Shown here: positions 9,132-14,418 of the stretch, one piece after another
How positions within the stretch are numbered: position 1 is the stretch's first letter
Layout of the letters: every line of letters begins with the position of its first letter
Assembly: GCA_028712605.1 (NCBI GenBank)
Contig: JAQTPV010000006.1
Span: 1 to 28,553 of the forward strand
Direction of reading: 5' to 3'
From: Minisyncoccota bacterium
GTDB taxonomy: Bacteria > Patescibacteriota > Minisyncoccia > Minisyncoccales > CG1-02-41-26
DNA: 28,553 nucleotides
Made by a program: the position numbers and the translations under genes
Notes under the pieces: model-generated
What the model was told of the DNA's origin: nothing
What the model saw: only the letters and a program-made list of their open reading frames with translations
Database searches by the model: none

Positions 9132-9175
9132 AAAGGTGTATCAAAAGCAGACAATCATTGGAGGCTTTTTATTTT

Positions 9176-9349
9176 ATGAATAGGAAATTACCCAAGAGTC
9201 AGAGAAAATATATAAGGCTTGAAAAGGGACGCATTAGAAGGGAGTTTGGTGGTGATGCCCAGAGCCAGCAGGAGGCTTTGGCTAAGGTTTATCAAAAAAT
9301 GGGTCTTGAAATTCAAGCTGTGGATAAGGGGGGCATCCAAAAGGCGTAG
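9176..9349 (+). CDS. Small basic protein, unknown function
   Basis: A 57-aa Lys/Arg-rich protein beginning MNRKLPKSQRKYIRLEK and ending GGIQKA. The first half is strongly basic and probably helical, which suits RNA or ribosome binding, but I cannot assign a family. ATG 9176 is chosen over an in-frame TTG at 9158 because GGAGG (9160-9164) lies between them. It has one of the few clear SD sequences in the window and its own near-consensus promoter, so it is likely well expressed. Gly-Gly-Asp and Ser-Gln-Gln follow the basic segment. Real gene: likely. Function: unknown. Confidence 0.65.
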   Translation: MNRKLPKSQRKYIRLEKGRIRREFGGDAQSQQEALAKVYQKMGLEIQAVDKGGIQKA

Positions 9350-9353
9350 TTTT

Positions 9354-9362
9354 TGGTATAAT
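9354..9362 (+). promoter_or_regulatory. Extended -10 promoter TGGTATAAT
   Basis: A perfect TATAAT (9357-9362) preceded by TGG, the extended -10 form, with no good -35 box. Transcription would start at about 9367-9369, exactly at the ATG of the 28-codon ORF, which implies a leaderless message. Confidence 0.55.
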
Positions 9363-9366
9363 AAAA

Positions 9367-9453
9367 ATGGAAGCAGTTAAATCATTAGAACGTCTATTGT
9401 TGTCAGTTGGTATATTTGATATTTCTATTGAGCATGATAAAATGAAAGCATGA
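9367..9453 (+). CDS. Possible 28-aa leader peptide, coupled to the HTH gene
   Basis: A short open frame, MEAVKSLERLLLS through DKMKA, whose TGA stop (9451-9453) overlaps the ATG of the 211-aa HTH gene in an ATGA junction. It begins at the predicted start point of an extended -10 promoter. It could be a leader peptide that couples translation, or the remnant of a longer gene. A competing reading is that TTGATA (9416-9421), 16 bases and TAAAAT (9438-9443) inside it form a promoter that makes the HTH gene leaderless. Coding status is uncertain because 28 codons give little statistical support. Confidence 0.35.
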   Translation: MEAVKSLERLLLSVGIFDISIEHDKMKA

Positions 9454-10085
9454 AAGTGCATTCAGTAGAAAAAATTCAACAACTGAAAAGACTGAGAGGG
9501 GAAGGATATAGTATTAAAGAGCTTGTGGCTGAATTAGATGTTCCACAAGCTACTGTTTGGCATCACGTTCATAAAATTAAGATATTGCCAGATTACCAAA
9601 ACATTTGGAAGGCCAAAAGAGGAGGCAGCGCTAAAAGGGCCCAGAGAAATAGAGAACGGGCGAAAGAATTAGCCCATCAATTATTAGGTGGTCCGAATAG
9701 AGATTTAGTTATAGCCCTTGCGATGCTTTATTGGGCTGAGGGTCGTAAGAATAGATGCGATTTTATTAATACTGATGGAGAGATGATCAAATCTTATCTG
9801 GGGATAATTAGAAAAACAACTAACATCCTTGAAGATTCAATTAAACCCACCTTGAGAATATTTTCTGGCATGGATGAGGGTGAGTGTTTAGAATATTGGT
9901 CTCAAATTACTAAAATACCCAAACAAAATTTTCGCATTAGATTAAACGACGGAGGTACGAGGAGCAGAACAAGGCATGGAATGTGTAGAATAGAAATTAA
10001 GAAGGGGGGTATTATTTTGAAGTTGATCCAAGCCTTAATCGAAGAAATTAGGCAAGAAATTATTGATAAAGTTTCTGTCTTATGA
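9450..10085 (+). CDS. HTH protein with a possible nuclease-like C-terminal domain
   Basis: A 211-aa protein. Residues 1-45 form a resolvase-type helix-turn-helix (GYSIKELVAELDVPQATVWHHV). A basic linker follows (KAKRGGSAKRAQRNRERAK). The C-terminal domain (about 75-205) contains ALAMLYWAEGRKN, FINTDGEMIK, LEYWSQITKIP and a conserved-looking HGMCRIEI. The pattern recalls a family I associate with CPR genomes and loosely recalls LAGLIDADG-type nucleases, but catalytic acids cannot be fixed by eye. It ends five bases before tRNA-Arg, so it may be co-transcribed with that tRNA. A free-standing homing-type nuclease or a transcription regulator are both possible. Confidence 0.7.
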   Translation: MKVHSVEKIQQLKRLRGEGYSIKELVAELDVPQATVWHHVHKIKILPDYQNIWKAKRGGSAKRAQRNRERAKELAHQLLGGPNRDLVIALAMLYWAEGRKNRCDFINTDGEMIKSYLGIIRKTTNILEDSIKPTLRIFSGMDEGECLEYWSQITKIPKQNFRIRLNDGGTRSRTRHGMCRIEIKKGGIILKLIQALIEEIRQEIIDKVSVL

Positions 10086-10090
10086 GTAGG

Positions 10091-10164
10091 GCCCCCGTAG
10101 CTTAATTGGACAAAGCGGTTCCGTCCTAAGGAAAAGACTAGGGGTTCGAGTCCTCTCGGGGGCA
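10091..10164 (+). tRNA. tRNA-Arg (anticodon CCT)
   Basis: The cloverleaf folds with acceptor GCCCCCG/CGGGGGC, D stem GCTT/AAGC with GG in the loop, T stem AGGGG/CCTCT and loop TTCGAGT. The anticodon loop is GTCCTAA, so the anticodon is CCT, reading AGG. Discriminator A; no encoded CCA. Oddities: G at position 32 where a pyrimidine is usual, and a G27-A43 mismatch at the top of the anticodon stem. Confidence 0.9.
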
Positions 10165-10176
10165 CAAAAGAAAGGT

Positions 10177-10539
10177 ATGCTGAAAATAAATTTTAGCAAA
10201 AAACACGTTTGGCCAAGCGCAGCTGCTATAGCCTCTGCTTACTTTTCTATTGTAGCGGCGGTGGGGATTATTTTGGGGTATGTGGCCACGAGGTGGTTTA
10301 TGAAGAAATACGTGGAAACCGATAAGGTAAAATCAGTTATTCTTTACTTTGGTAATTGGCGTCTCCATTTGCACCATTGGATTATGGGGACCATGGCCTT
10401 GGTGGCTATCCCTATTGTGGGTTCTTATCATGAATGTCCAAAGATCATTTTAGGGCTTATTGGCGGTGTGATTGCCGAAGACTTTGATGATTTTTACAAT
10501 CCCGTTAGGGCCTGGATAAAACAAAAAACAAAAATTTAA
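10177..10539 (+). CDS. Small multi-pass membrane protein with an HLHHW motif
   Basis: A 120-aa protein I do not recognise. A basic N-terminus precedes a first span (about residues 16-40, AAAIASAYFSIVAAVGIILG). Then come a hydrophilic segment, RLHLHHWIMG, a second span (about 70-85), and a third (about 90-102) ending in the acidic IAEDFDDFYNP. The His cluster followed by the acidic DFDD at a membrane boundary could bind metal, which is inference. It starts 12 bases after tRNA-Arg and ends 18 bases before tRNA-Ala, so all three are probably on one transcript. The SD is poor (AAAGG directly next to the ATG). Confidence 0.65.
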   Translation: MLKINFSKKHVWPSAAAIASAYFSIVAAVGIILGYVATRWFMKKYVETDKVKSVILYFGNWRLHLHHWIMGTMALVAIPIVGSYHECPKIILGLIGGVIAEDFDDFYNPVRAWIKQKTKI

Positions 10540-10557
10540 TTTTTATAGAATAAGAAA

Positions 10558-10633
10558 GGGCTCGTAGCTCAATTGGCGGAGCGCCAAAATGGCATTTTGG
10601 AGGTTGGGGGTTCAAGTCCCCCCGAGTCCACCA
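10558..10633 (+). tRNA. tRNA-Ala (anticodon GGC)
   Basis: Acceptor GGGCTCG/CGAGTCC contains the G3-U70 wobble that marks tRNA-Ala. D stem GCTC/GAGC; anticodon stem CCAAA/TTTGG with loop ATGGCAT, so the anticodon is GGC, reading GCC. T loop TTCAAGT. Discriminator A followed by an encoded CCA (10631-10633), unlike most tRNAs in this window. Confidence 0.95.
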
Positions 10634-10640
10634 AAACAAA

Positions 10641-10675
10641 AATCAAAAAAGAGGCAAACTGCCTCTTTTTTGATT
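10641..10675 (+). terminator. Intrinsic terminator after tRNA-Ala
   Basis: A perfect 15-bp inverted repeat, AATCAAAAAAGAGGC with GCCTCTTTTTTGATT, loop AAACT. The A-tract and T-tract are built into the stem, so it can act in both directions. It lies 7 bases past the CCA of tRNA-Ala and ends the HTH, tRNA-Arg, membrane protein and tRNA-Ala unit. Confidence 0.9.
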
Positions 10676-10687
10676 GGTCCCCCATCC

Positions 10688-10716
10688 TTTACAAAGTAAT
10701 TAACGTTCTATACTAT
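10688..10716 (+). promoter_or_regulatory. Candidate promoter upstream of the hairpin element and tRNA-Ser
   Basis: TTTACA (10688-10693), a 17-base spacer and TACTAT (10711-10716), with an alternative TATACT at 10709-10714. Predicted start is near 10723. A second, extended -10 candidate, TGGTATAAG, lies at 10733-10741. Either could drive the element at 10741-10837 and tRNA-Ser. Confidence 0.5.
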
Positions 10717-10740
10717 TAGGTTAGATACGTTTTGGTATAA

Positions 10741-10837
10741 GGGCAGTTGAGCAAAATGATAGAATTGATAAATTTCCCTAATAAAGGAGGTGAACCCCTT
10801 TTTTATGTCTGGTTGTTGTCCATATTCTCAACTGCCC
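10741..10837 (+). ncRNA. Candidate structured RNA enclosing a perfect Shine-Dalgarno sequence
   Basis: The arms GGGCAGTTGAG (10741-10751) and CTCAACTGCCC (10827-10837) form a perfect 11-bp stem around a 75-base interior. Inside, AATT-GATA-AATT makes a small hairpin (about 10763-10774). AAAGG-A-GG/CC-CCTTT with loop TGAA forms another around the sequence AAAGGAGGTGA, a full complement of a typical 16S 3' tail. It sits between a promoter and tRNA-Ser, with no convincing gene in the interval 10676-10850. It could be a tRNA-precursor leader, a small RNA or a remnant of a gene start. The structure is seen; the function is unknown. Confidence 0.4.
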
Positions 10838-10850
10838 CCATTTCTTCTTT

Positions 10851-10939
10851 GGAGGCGTGCCAGAGTTTGGTTGAATGGGACGGTCTCGAACACCGTTATG
10901 GCTGAAAAGTCATCGAAGGTTCGAATCCTTCCGCCTCCG
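10851..10939 (+). tRNA. tRNA-Ser (anticodon CGA)
   Basis: A type II tRNA of 89 bases. Acceptor GGAGGCG/CGCCTCC; anticodon stem ACGGT/ACCGT with loop CTCGAAC, so the anticodon is CGA, reading TCG. It has a long variable arm (TGGCTGAAAAGTCA) and T loop TTCGAAT. Discriminator G, as expected for serine. No encoded CCA. Confidence 0.95.
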
Positions 10940-10944
10940 CACAC

Positions 10945-10960
10945 TTGCCGAATTCGGCAA
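10945..10960. repeat. Perfect 16-bp palindrome after tRNA-Ser
   Basis: TTGCCGAATTCGGCAA reads the same on both strands and lies 5 bases beyond the tRNA-Ser 3' end and 28 bases before the HAD gene start. No T-run follows, so it is not a standard terminator. It could be an operator for a dimeric regulator or a small processing hairpin (6-bp stem, AATT loop). Confidence 0.55.
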
Positions 10961-10988
10961 ATATCCCCACGCTTTATAAAATTTTAAT

Positions 10989-11984
10989 ATGCTTTCAAGG
11001 AATATTAAATGGAATGAAAAAGTAAAATTTATTATCTCTGATGTGGATGAAACCATCGCTGATTTGTATGTTGAAGCAAGTCCAGAGATGATCACAGAAT
11101 TAGAAAAATTGCTTGCTGAGGGTAAGGTGCTGTTTTTGATTTCTGGTCAGAGTATAAAAAGTATCAAATGGCGCATCGTTGAGTATATCAGAAAAGATTT
11201 GAGAAAAAGAATTATTGTAGGCCATTGTAGCGGAGCAGAAGTGTGGGGTTTTGACGAACAAGGAGAATTGAGAGACGCTCCATTCTACAGTTTTTACGAA
11301 ACCGAATTATCGGAAGAACAAAAGAAAAGTTGGCGAGGAGTAATTCATGAACTTGTTGAGGAATTTAAGCTAAAGATTTTACCGACAATGCCAATTTCGG
11401 AATTTGCGAAAAAGACTAAGGGAGATCCTCTGTCGGTAATGTTGGAAGACCGTGGTCCACAAATAACCTTGGAGGTTATTAATGGATATGATTTATCCCC
11501 TGAACAACCAGAGAAACTTGAGATACAAGTACCACAAACTCACGGCCACTATGATTTGCGAATTCCGATTTTAGCGCGCGCGGAAAAATTGCTTGAAGAA
11601 AAGGGTTTGCCAATTACCCCTAGATTGGCAGGTGTGTTTGCGATTGATTTTGCTATTAAGGGAGTTTCCAAGACGACAGCAGTTAAATATGTTGTCGAAC
11701 ACGATTCCATACTAAGTTCTTTGGGAATTCACAAATCTGATATTGGAAATTCGGAAAGTATGGAAGTCTGGGGAGATAAATTTTCTGTTGTTCGAGGTGG
11801 CACGGATAGACACATTAGTGAAGCTTTGCCGAAAGAAGTTCGATCTATAACCTTTCGAGAAGAAAAATCGGAAGAATTTTTGGAAGGATACAACACTGTT
11901 GTTTGGAATGGGAAAGAGCATTTACATAATGGGCTTTTGGAATTTCTAAAAACAAGGAATTCGAAAGGATTTGCCACTAAATAA
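10989..11984 (+). CDS. HAD-superfamily phosphatase (Cof-like)
   Basis: A 331-aa HAD hydrolase. Motif I is ISDVDETIAD (nucleophile D18, acid/base D20, T22). Motif II is FLISGQS with its Ser. The large middle part (about residues 85-200) fits a C2-type cap. The motif III Lys is in KGVSKTTAVKYV, and motif IV lies around VWGDKFS near residue 260, with a GGTDRHI stretch after it. These suggest a sugar-phosphate phosphatase or similar small-molecule phosphatase; the substrate cannot be told. The start at ATG 10989 has no SD; TATAAA at 10975-10980 could be a -10 giving an almost leaderless mRNA. It stands alone between tRNA-Ser and a gene-free structured tail. Confidence 0.8.
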   Translation: MLSRNIKWNEKVKFIISDVDETIADLYVEASPEMITELEKLLAEGKVLFLISGQSIKSIKWRIVEYIRKDLRKRIIVGHCSGAEVWGFDEQGELRDAPFYSFYETELSEEQKKSWRGVIHELVEEFKLKILPTMPISEFAKKTKGDPLSVMLEDRGPQITLEVINGYDLSPEQPEKLEIQVPQTHGHYDLRIPILARAEKLLEEKGLPITPRLAGVFAIDFAIKGVSKTTAVKYVVEHDSILSSLGIHKSDIGNSESMEVWGDKFSVVRGGTDRHISEALPKEVRSITFREEKSEEFLEGYNTVVWNGKEHLHNGLLEFLKTRNSKGFATK

Positions 11985-12115
11985 TGAGGTTGTTGTGATG
12001 ACTTGACCGTCCAGCCTTTTTGATGTTCATGTCTTTTGGTATGGTTAAGATTGCTACATACATGCACCAGGTTCGAACATCGTCTAATCCTCCCCGCCGG
12101 ATTGCCAAGTTAGAA

Positions 12116-12171
12116 CCGAAGTGAGATAAAGGATTTTAATGGTTGAAAATCTCCTTTCTTACGAAGTTCGG
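12116..12171 (+). ncRNA. Long imperfect hairpin in the HAD-infB interval
   Basis: Part of a stretch without a gene (11985-12386). It pairs in three blocks: CCGAA (12116-12120) with TTCGG (12167-12171); GTGAG (12121-12125) with CTTAC (12158-12162); and AAAGGATTTT (12128-12137) with AAAAT-CT-CCTTT (12146-12157). That is about 20 bp with small bulges and the loop AATGGTTG. A terminator follows 5 bases later. A further 7-bp pairing, GATGTTC (12022-12028) with GAACATC (12075-12081), lies upstream. This looks like the 3' part of a small RNA or of the HAD transcript; no known family recognised. Confidence 0.45.
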
Positions 12172-12176
12172 CCCTA

Positions 12177-12193
12177 AAAAAGCCGGGCTTTTT
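12177..12193 (+). terminator. Intrinsic terminator upstream of infB
   Basis: AAAAAGC-CGG-GCTTTTT, a 7-bp stem with a 3-base loop, followed by CTTGTTTTT. It closes the HAD or structured-RNA transcript before the infB promoter. Confidence 0.65.
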
Positions 12194-12194
12194 C

Positions 12195-12223
12195 TTGTTT
12201 TTGCTGGCGAAATAAGTTATTAT
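12195..12223 (+). promoter_or_regulatory. Candidate infB promoter
   Basis: TTGTTT (12195-12200), a 17-base spacer and TATTAT (12218-12223). The predicted start near 12230 is the first base of the left TATG copy that flanks the hairpin element. Without that element, the promoter would give a nearly leaderless infB message. Confidence 0.45.
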
Positions 12224-12233
12224 TCAAAATATG

Positions 12234-12385
12234 CCCCGTATGAGAATTTCGGCAGTTATTTAAAAAATAATTGCTAAATCCAGACGGGGTAAATAAAGAA
12301 TTAATAAATTCTCCCATAGAAGAGCGAAGCTCTCTATGGGACTAATTCAGCAGACAGCTTTGCTGCTCTGCTGGGCTCTACGGGG
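12234..12385 (+). repeat. 152-bp multi-hairpin element with terminal inverted repeats at the infB start
   Basis: The ends pair: CCCCGTA-T-GAG (12234-12244) with CTCTACGGGG (12376-12385), 10 bp with one bulged T. Inside are four hairpins in a row: 12252-12274 (GCAGTTATTT/AAATAATTGC, one wobble), 12297-12312 (AGAATT/AATTCT), 12313-12340 (8 bp, bulged A, GAGC-GAA-GCTC) and 12348-12373 (7 bp, CAGC-TTT-GCTG, bulged C). The outer ends are flanked by the direct repeat TATG (12230-12233 and 12386-12389); the right copy contains the infB start codon. This fits either a miniature inverted-repeat element with a 4-bp target duplication or a structured 5' leader controlling infB. No protein is encoded in it. 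Confidence 0.6.
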
Positions 12386-12386
12386 T

Positions 12387-13880
12387 ATGACAGATGAAAA
12401 ACAATTAGTGAAAAGGCCGCCAGTAGTGGTGGTTGTTGGCCATATTGATCATGGCAAGAGCTCGCTTTTGGAGGCAATTCGAGATGATTTTAGGATTACT
12501 GAAAAAGAATCGGGCGGCATTACTCAACACATTGGAGCTTATGAGGTGGAGGTAAATGGCCATAAACTAACTTTTATTGATACGCCCGGCCACGAGGCTT
12601 TTTCAGCCATGCGCCAGAGGGGCGCTCGGGTGGCAGACATTGCTATTTTGGTGGTTGATGCTGCAGAGGGCGTTAAGGCTCAAACCAAGGAGGCCATTCA
12701 ATTTGTTAAACAGGCTGAAATTCCAATGATTGTAGCCATTAATAAGATGGATAAGCCCGAAGCTCAACCAGAAAGGGTGAAGAAAGAGCTGTCAGGAATG
12801 GATGTTGTGGTTGAGTCTTGGGGTGGTGAGGTGCTCTCTTGTAATATTTCAGCTAAAACCAAGCAAGGCATTCCTGAATTATTGGAGGCAGTGCTTTTGG
12901 TGGCCGAAATGGAGAATTTAGAGGTTGATTTAAGTAGGCCGGCTGAAGGGATTGTGATTGAGAGTTTGTTAGATAATCAAAGGGGCCCTGTTGCCACCTT
13001 AATGGTGGCCAGCGGCATTTTGAAGGATGGCGATTTTGTGGCCACGAATTCTTCTTTTGGCAGGGTTAAATGCCTGAATGATTTTCAGGGGAAAAAGCTT
13101 CATCAAGCTATGCCGTCTCAACCGGTGAGCGTTTTAGGGTTTGAAAAGCCGGTTAAGGTGGGAGATTGTTTTAAGGCTTTTGATTCCATGGAGGCGGCTA
13201 AGCTGGCTGTTACAAGCGAGCAGGTAACAAAATGTCAGAATGGCGTTTTCCATTTGCAGGATGGCCAAAAAATGTTCGGTTTAGTTTTGAAAGCTGACGT
13301 TTTGGGGTCTTTAGAGGCCATTGAGGGGGTTTTAGTTAAGTTGCCGCAAGACAAGGTGGTTTTAAAGATTTTAAAATCAGAGGTTGGGGATATTACCGTG
13401 GCCGACGTTAAGACCGCTGAAGCAGGGATAGGGGTGATTTATGGTTTTAGAGCTAAAGCCGAGGAGGCAGCAAAAGATTACAGCAGGCAAAGGGGGGTGA
13501 AAATAAAGAATTTTGATGTTATCTATGATTTAGTTCAGGAAGTCAGAAAGGATATGACTGCTATTTTGGATACAGAGGTCAAGAGGGTGGAGTTGGGCAA
13601 ATTTAAGGTTACGGTTATTTTCAAACAAGGCAAGGATGGCCAAATTATTGGCGGTAAGGTGATTGAGGGTGAGATTGAGCCCGAAAGCAGCATAGAAATT
13701 TTCCGGAATGAAGAAAAAATCGGGGCAGGAAAGGTTAAAACTATTCAGCAAGAGAAAAAGAATGTTGGTAAGGTGCTGAAGGGCAAAGAAGCCGCCTTTT
13801 TACTTAGATCAGACATTAAAGTAGAGCTGGACGATATTATTGCCTTTCACAAAGAAGAAAGGCACAAAGGAGTATTATAG
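12387..13880 (+). CDS. infB: Translation initiation factor IF-2 (short form)
   Basis: IF-2 is the GTPase that brings initiator tRNA to the 30S subunit and promotes subunit joining. At 498 aa this form begins only about 17 residues before G1 GHIDHGKS (18-25), so the long N-terminal domains of typical bacterial IF-2 are absent. Other motifs: IDTPGHEAF (G3) and INKMDKPEAQ (G4, NKMD). Domain II is around GPVATLMVASG, and the C-terminal domains end in IIAFHKEERH. I start at ATG 12387; an upstream in-frame ATG at 12336 falls inside a hairpin of the preceding element and adds residues unlike the family. Followed by rbfA after 3 bases. No strong SD; the start codon abuts the hairpin element. Confidence 0.95.
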   Translation: MTDEKQLVKRPPVVVVVGHIDHGKSSLLEAIRDDFRITEKESGGITQHIGAYEVEVNGHKLTFIDTPGHEAFSAMRQRGARVADIAILVVDAAEGVKAQTKEAIQFVKQAEIPMIVAINKMDKPEAQPERVKKELSGMDVVVESWGGEVLSCNISAKTKQGIPELLEAVLLVAEMENLEVDLSRPAEGIVIESLLDNQRGPVATLMVASGILKDGDFVATNSSFGRVKCLNDFQGKKLHQAMPSQPVSVLGFEKPVKVGDCFKAFDSMEAAKLAVTSEQVTKCQNGVFHLQDGQKMFGLVLKADVLGSLEAIEGVLVKLPQDKVVLKILKSEVGDITVADVKTAEAGIGVIYGFRAKAEEAAKDYSRQRGVKIKNFDVIYDLVQEVRKDMTAILDTEVKRVELGKFKVTVIFKQGKDGQIIGGKVIEGEIEPESSIEIFRNEEKIGAGKVKTIQQEKKNVGKVLKGKEAAFLLRSDIKVELDDIIAFHKEERHKGVL

Positions 13881-13883
13881 TTT

Positions 13884-14240
13884 ATGGCCTCTGAGGCAAG
13901 GATTAAAAAAATAAATGCATTAATCAAGCGTGAGGTAGGGCAGATGATTTTAGAAGAGTTAGAGTTTCCAGCAGGGGTTTTTGCTACTTTGACCAACGTT
14001 GACACCAGCCTTGACCTAACGGATAGTAAAATAGAAATTTCTGTTTTTCCAGCGTCAAAGCTGGCACAGGCCTTGAAGATTTTAGATAGCCAAGCCGGTC
14101 ATTTGCAGCATTTGCTGAATCGTAAGCTGTCTTTGCATTTTGTTCCCCGAATTAGGTTTGTACCCGATAAGGCGTTAGGCAATGCCCAGAAGGTTGAAGA
14201 GATTTTAGAAAACATTAAAATAGAGGATACCAACTTGTAG
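13884..14240 (+). CDS. rbfA: Ribosome-binding factor A
   Basis: RbfA is a KH-domain protein that helps mature the 30S subunit and the 5' end of 16S rRNA. The 118 aa fit the family. The N-terminus (EARIKKINALIKREVGQMI) is the usual first helix, and the C-terminal half has LLNRKLSLHFVPRIRFVPD, matching the family pattern L-x-x-R-x-x-P-x-x-x-F. The infB-rbfA order is a conserved bacterial pairing. The TAG stop ends one base before tRNA-Cys, so the mRNA and the tRNA must share a transcript or be separated by tRNA processing. Confidence 0.9.
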   Translation: MASEARIKKINALIKREVGQMILEELEFPAGVFATLTNVDTSLDLTDSKIEISVFPASKLAQALKILDSQAGHLQHLLNRKLSLHFVPRIRFVPDKALGNAQKVEEILENIKIEDTNL

Positions 14241-14241
14241 C

Positions 14242-14317
14242 GGCCACGTAGCCAAGAAGCTAAGGCGGCAGTCTGCAAAACTGCTATACGCGAGTGCGAC
14301 TCTCGCCGTGGCCTCCA
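14242..14317 (+). tRNA. tRNA-Cys (anticodon GCA), with altered D/T loops
   Basis: Acceptor GGCCACG/CGTGGCC; D stem GCC/GGC; anticodon stem GCAGT/ACTGC with loop CTGCAAA, so GCA. T stem GCGAG/CTCGC. Discriminator T, the cysteine identity base, then an encoded CCA (14315-14317). Odd: the T loop is TGCGACT, with G at the near-universal U55 position, and the D loop AAGAAGCTAA has A where G18 should be. It starts one base after the rbfA stop. Confidence 0.92.
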
Positions 14318-14323
14318 AAATTT

Positions 14324-14406
14324 GCCCGGGTGGTGGAATGGTATACACGAGAGACTTAAAATCTCTTGCCAGTAATGGCTTGTGGGTTCGAGTCCCACCC
14401 CGGGCA
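14324..14406 (+). tRNA. tRNA-Leu (anticodon TAA)
   Basis: A type II tRNA of 83 bases. Acceptor GCCCGGG/CCCGGGC; anticodon stem AGAGA/TCTCT with loop CTTAAAA, so TAA, reading TTA. Long variable arm (TGCCAGTAATGGCTT). T stem GTGGG/CCCAC with loop TTCGAGT; D loop with GG. Discriminator A; no encoded CCA. Lies 6 bases after tRNA-Cys. Confidence 0.95.
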
Positions 14407-14418
14407 TTATTAAAATAT

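Noticed and set aside
10790..10987. A 65-codon frame starting at GTG inside AAAGGAGGTG
   Set aside because: It runs straight through the complete tRNA-Ser gene (10851-10939), and its composition there is dictated by the tRNA. The same applies to a 49-codon frame from ATG 10756.
11729..12067. 112-codon minus-strand frame opposite the HAD gene end
   Set aside because: No protein-like pattern; it is a shadow of the HAD coding strand with no start signals.
12116..12193. T-box or other known riboswitch upstream of infB
   Set aside because: No T-box AGGGTGGNACCGCG-type sequence and no other motif I could match; kept only as an unassigned structure.
12336..12386. Upstream in-frame ATG adding 17 residues to IF-2
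   Set aside because: The extra residues come from the hairpin element and do not look like an IF-2 N-terminus; ATG 12387 gives a sensible start.
14308..14418. Upstream extension of the NUDIX gene frame
   Set aside because: The extra 37 codons are the end of tRNA-Cys and all of tRNA-Leu; the family-like N-terminus begins at ATG 14419.
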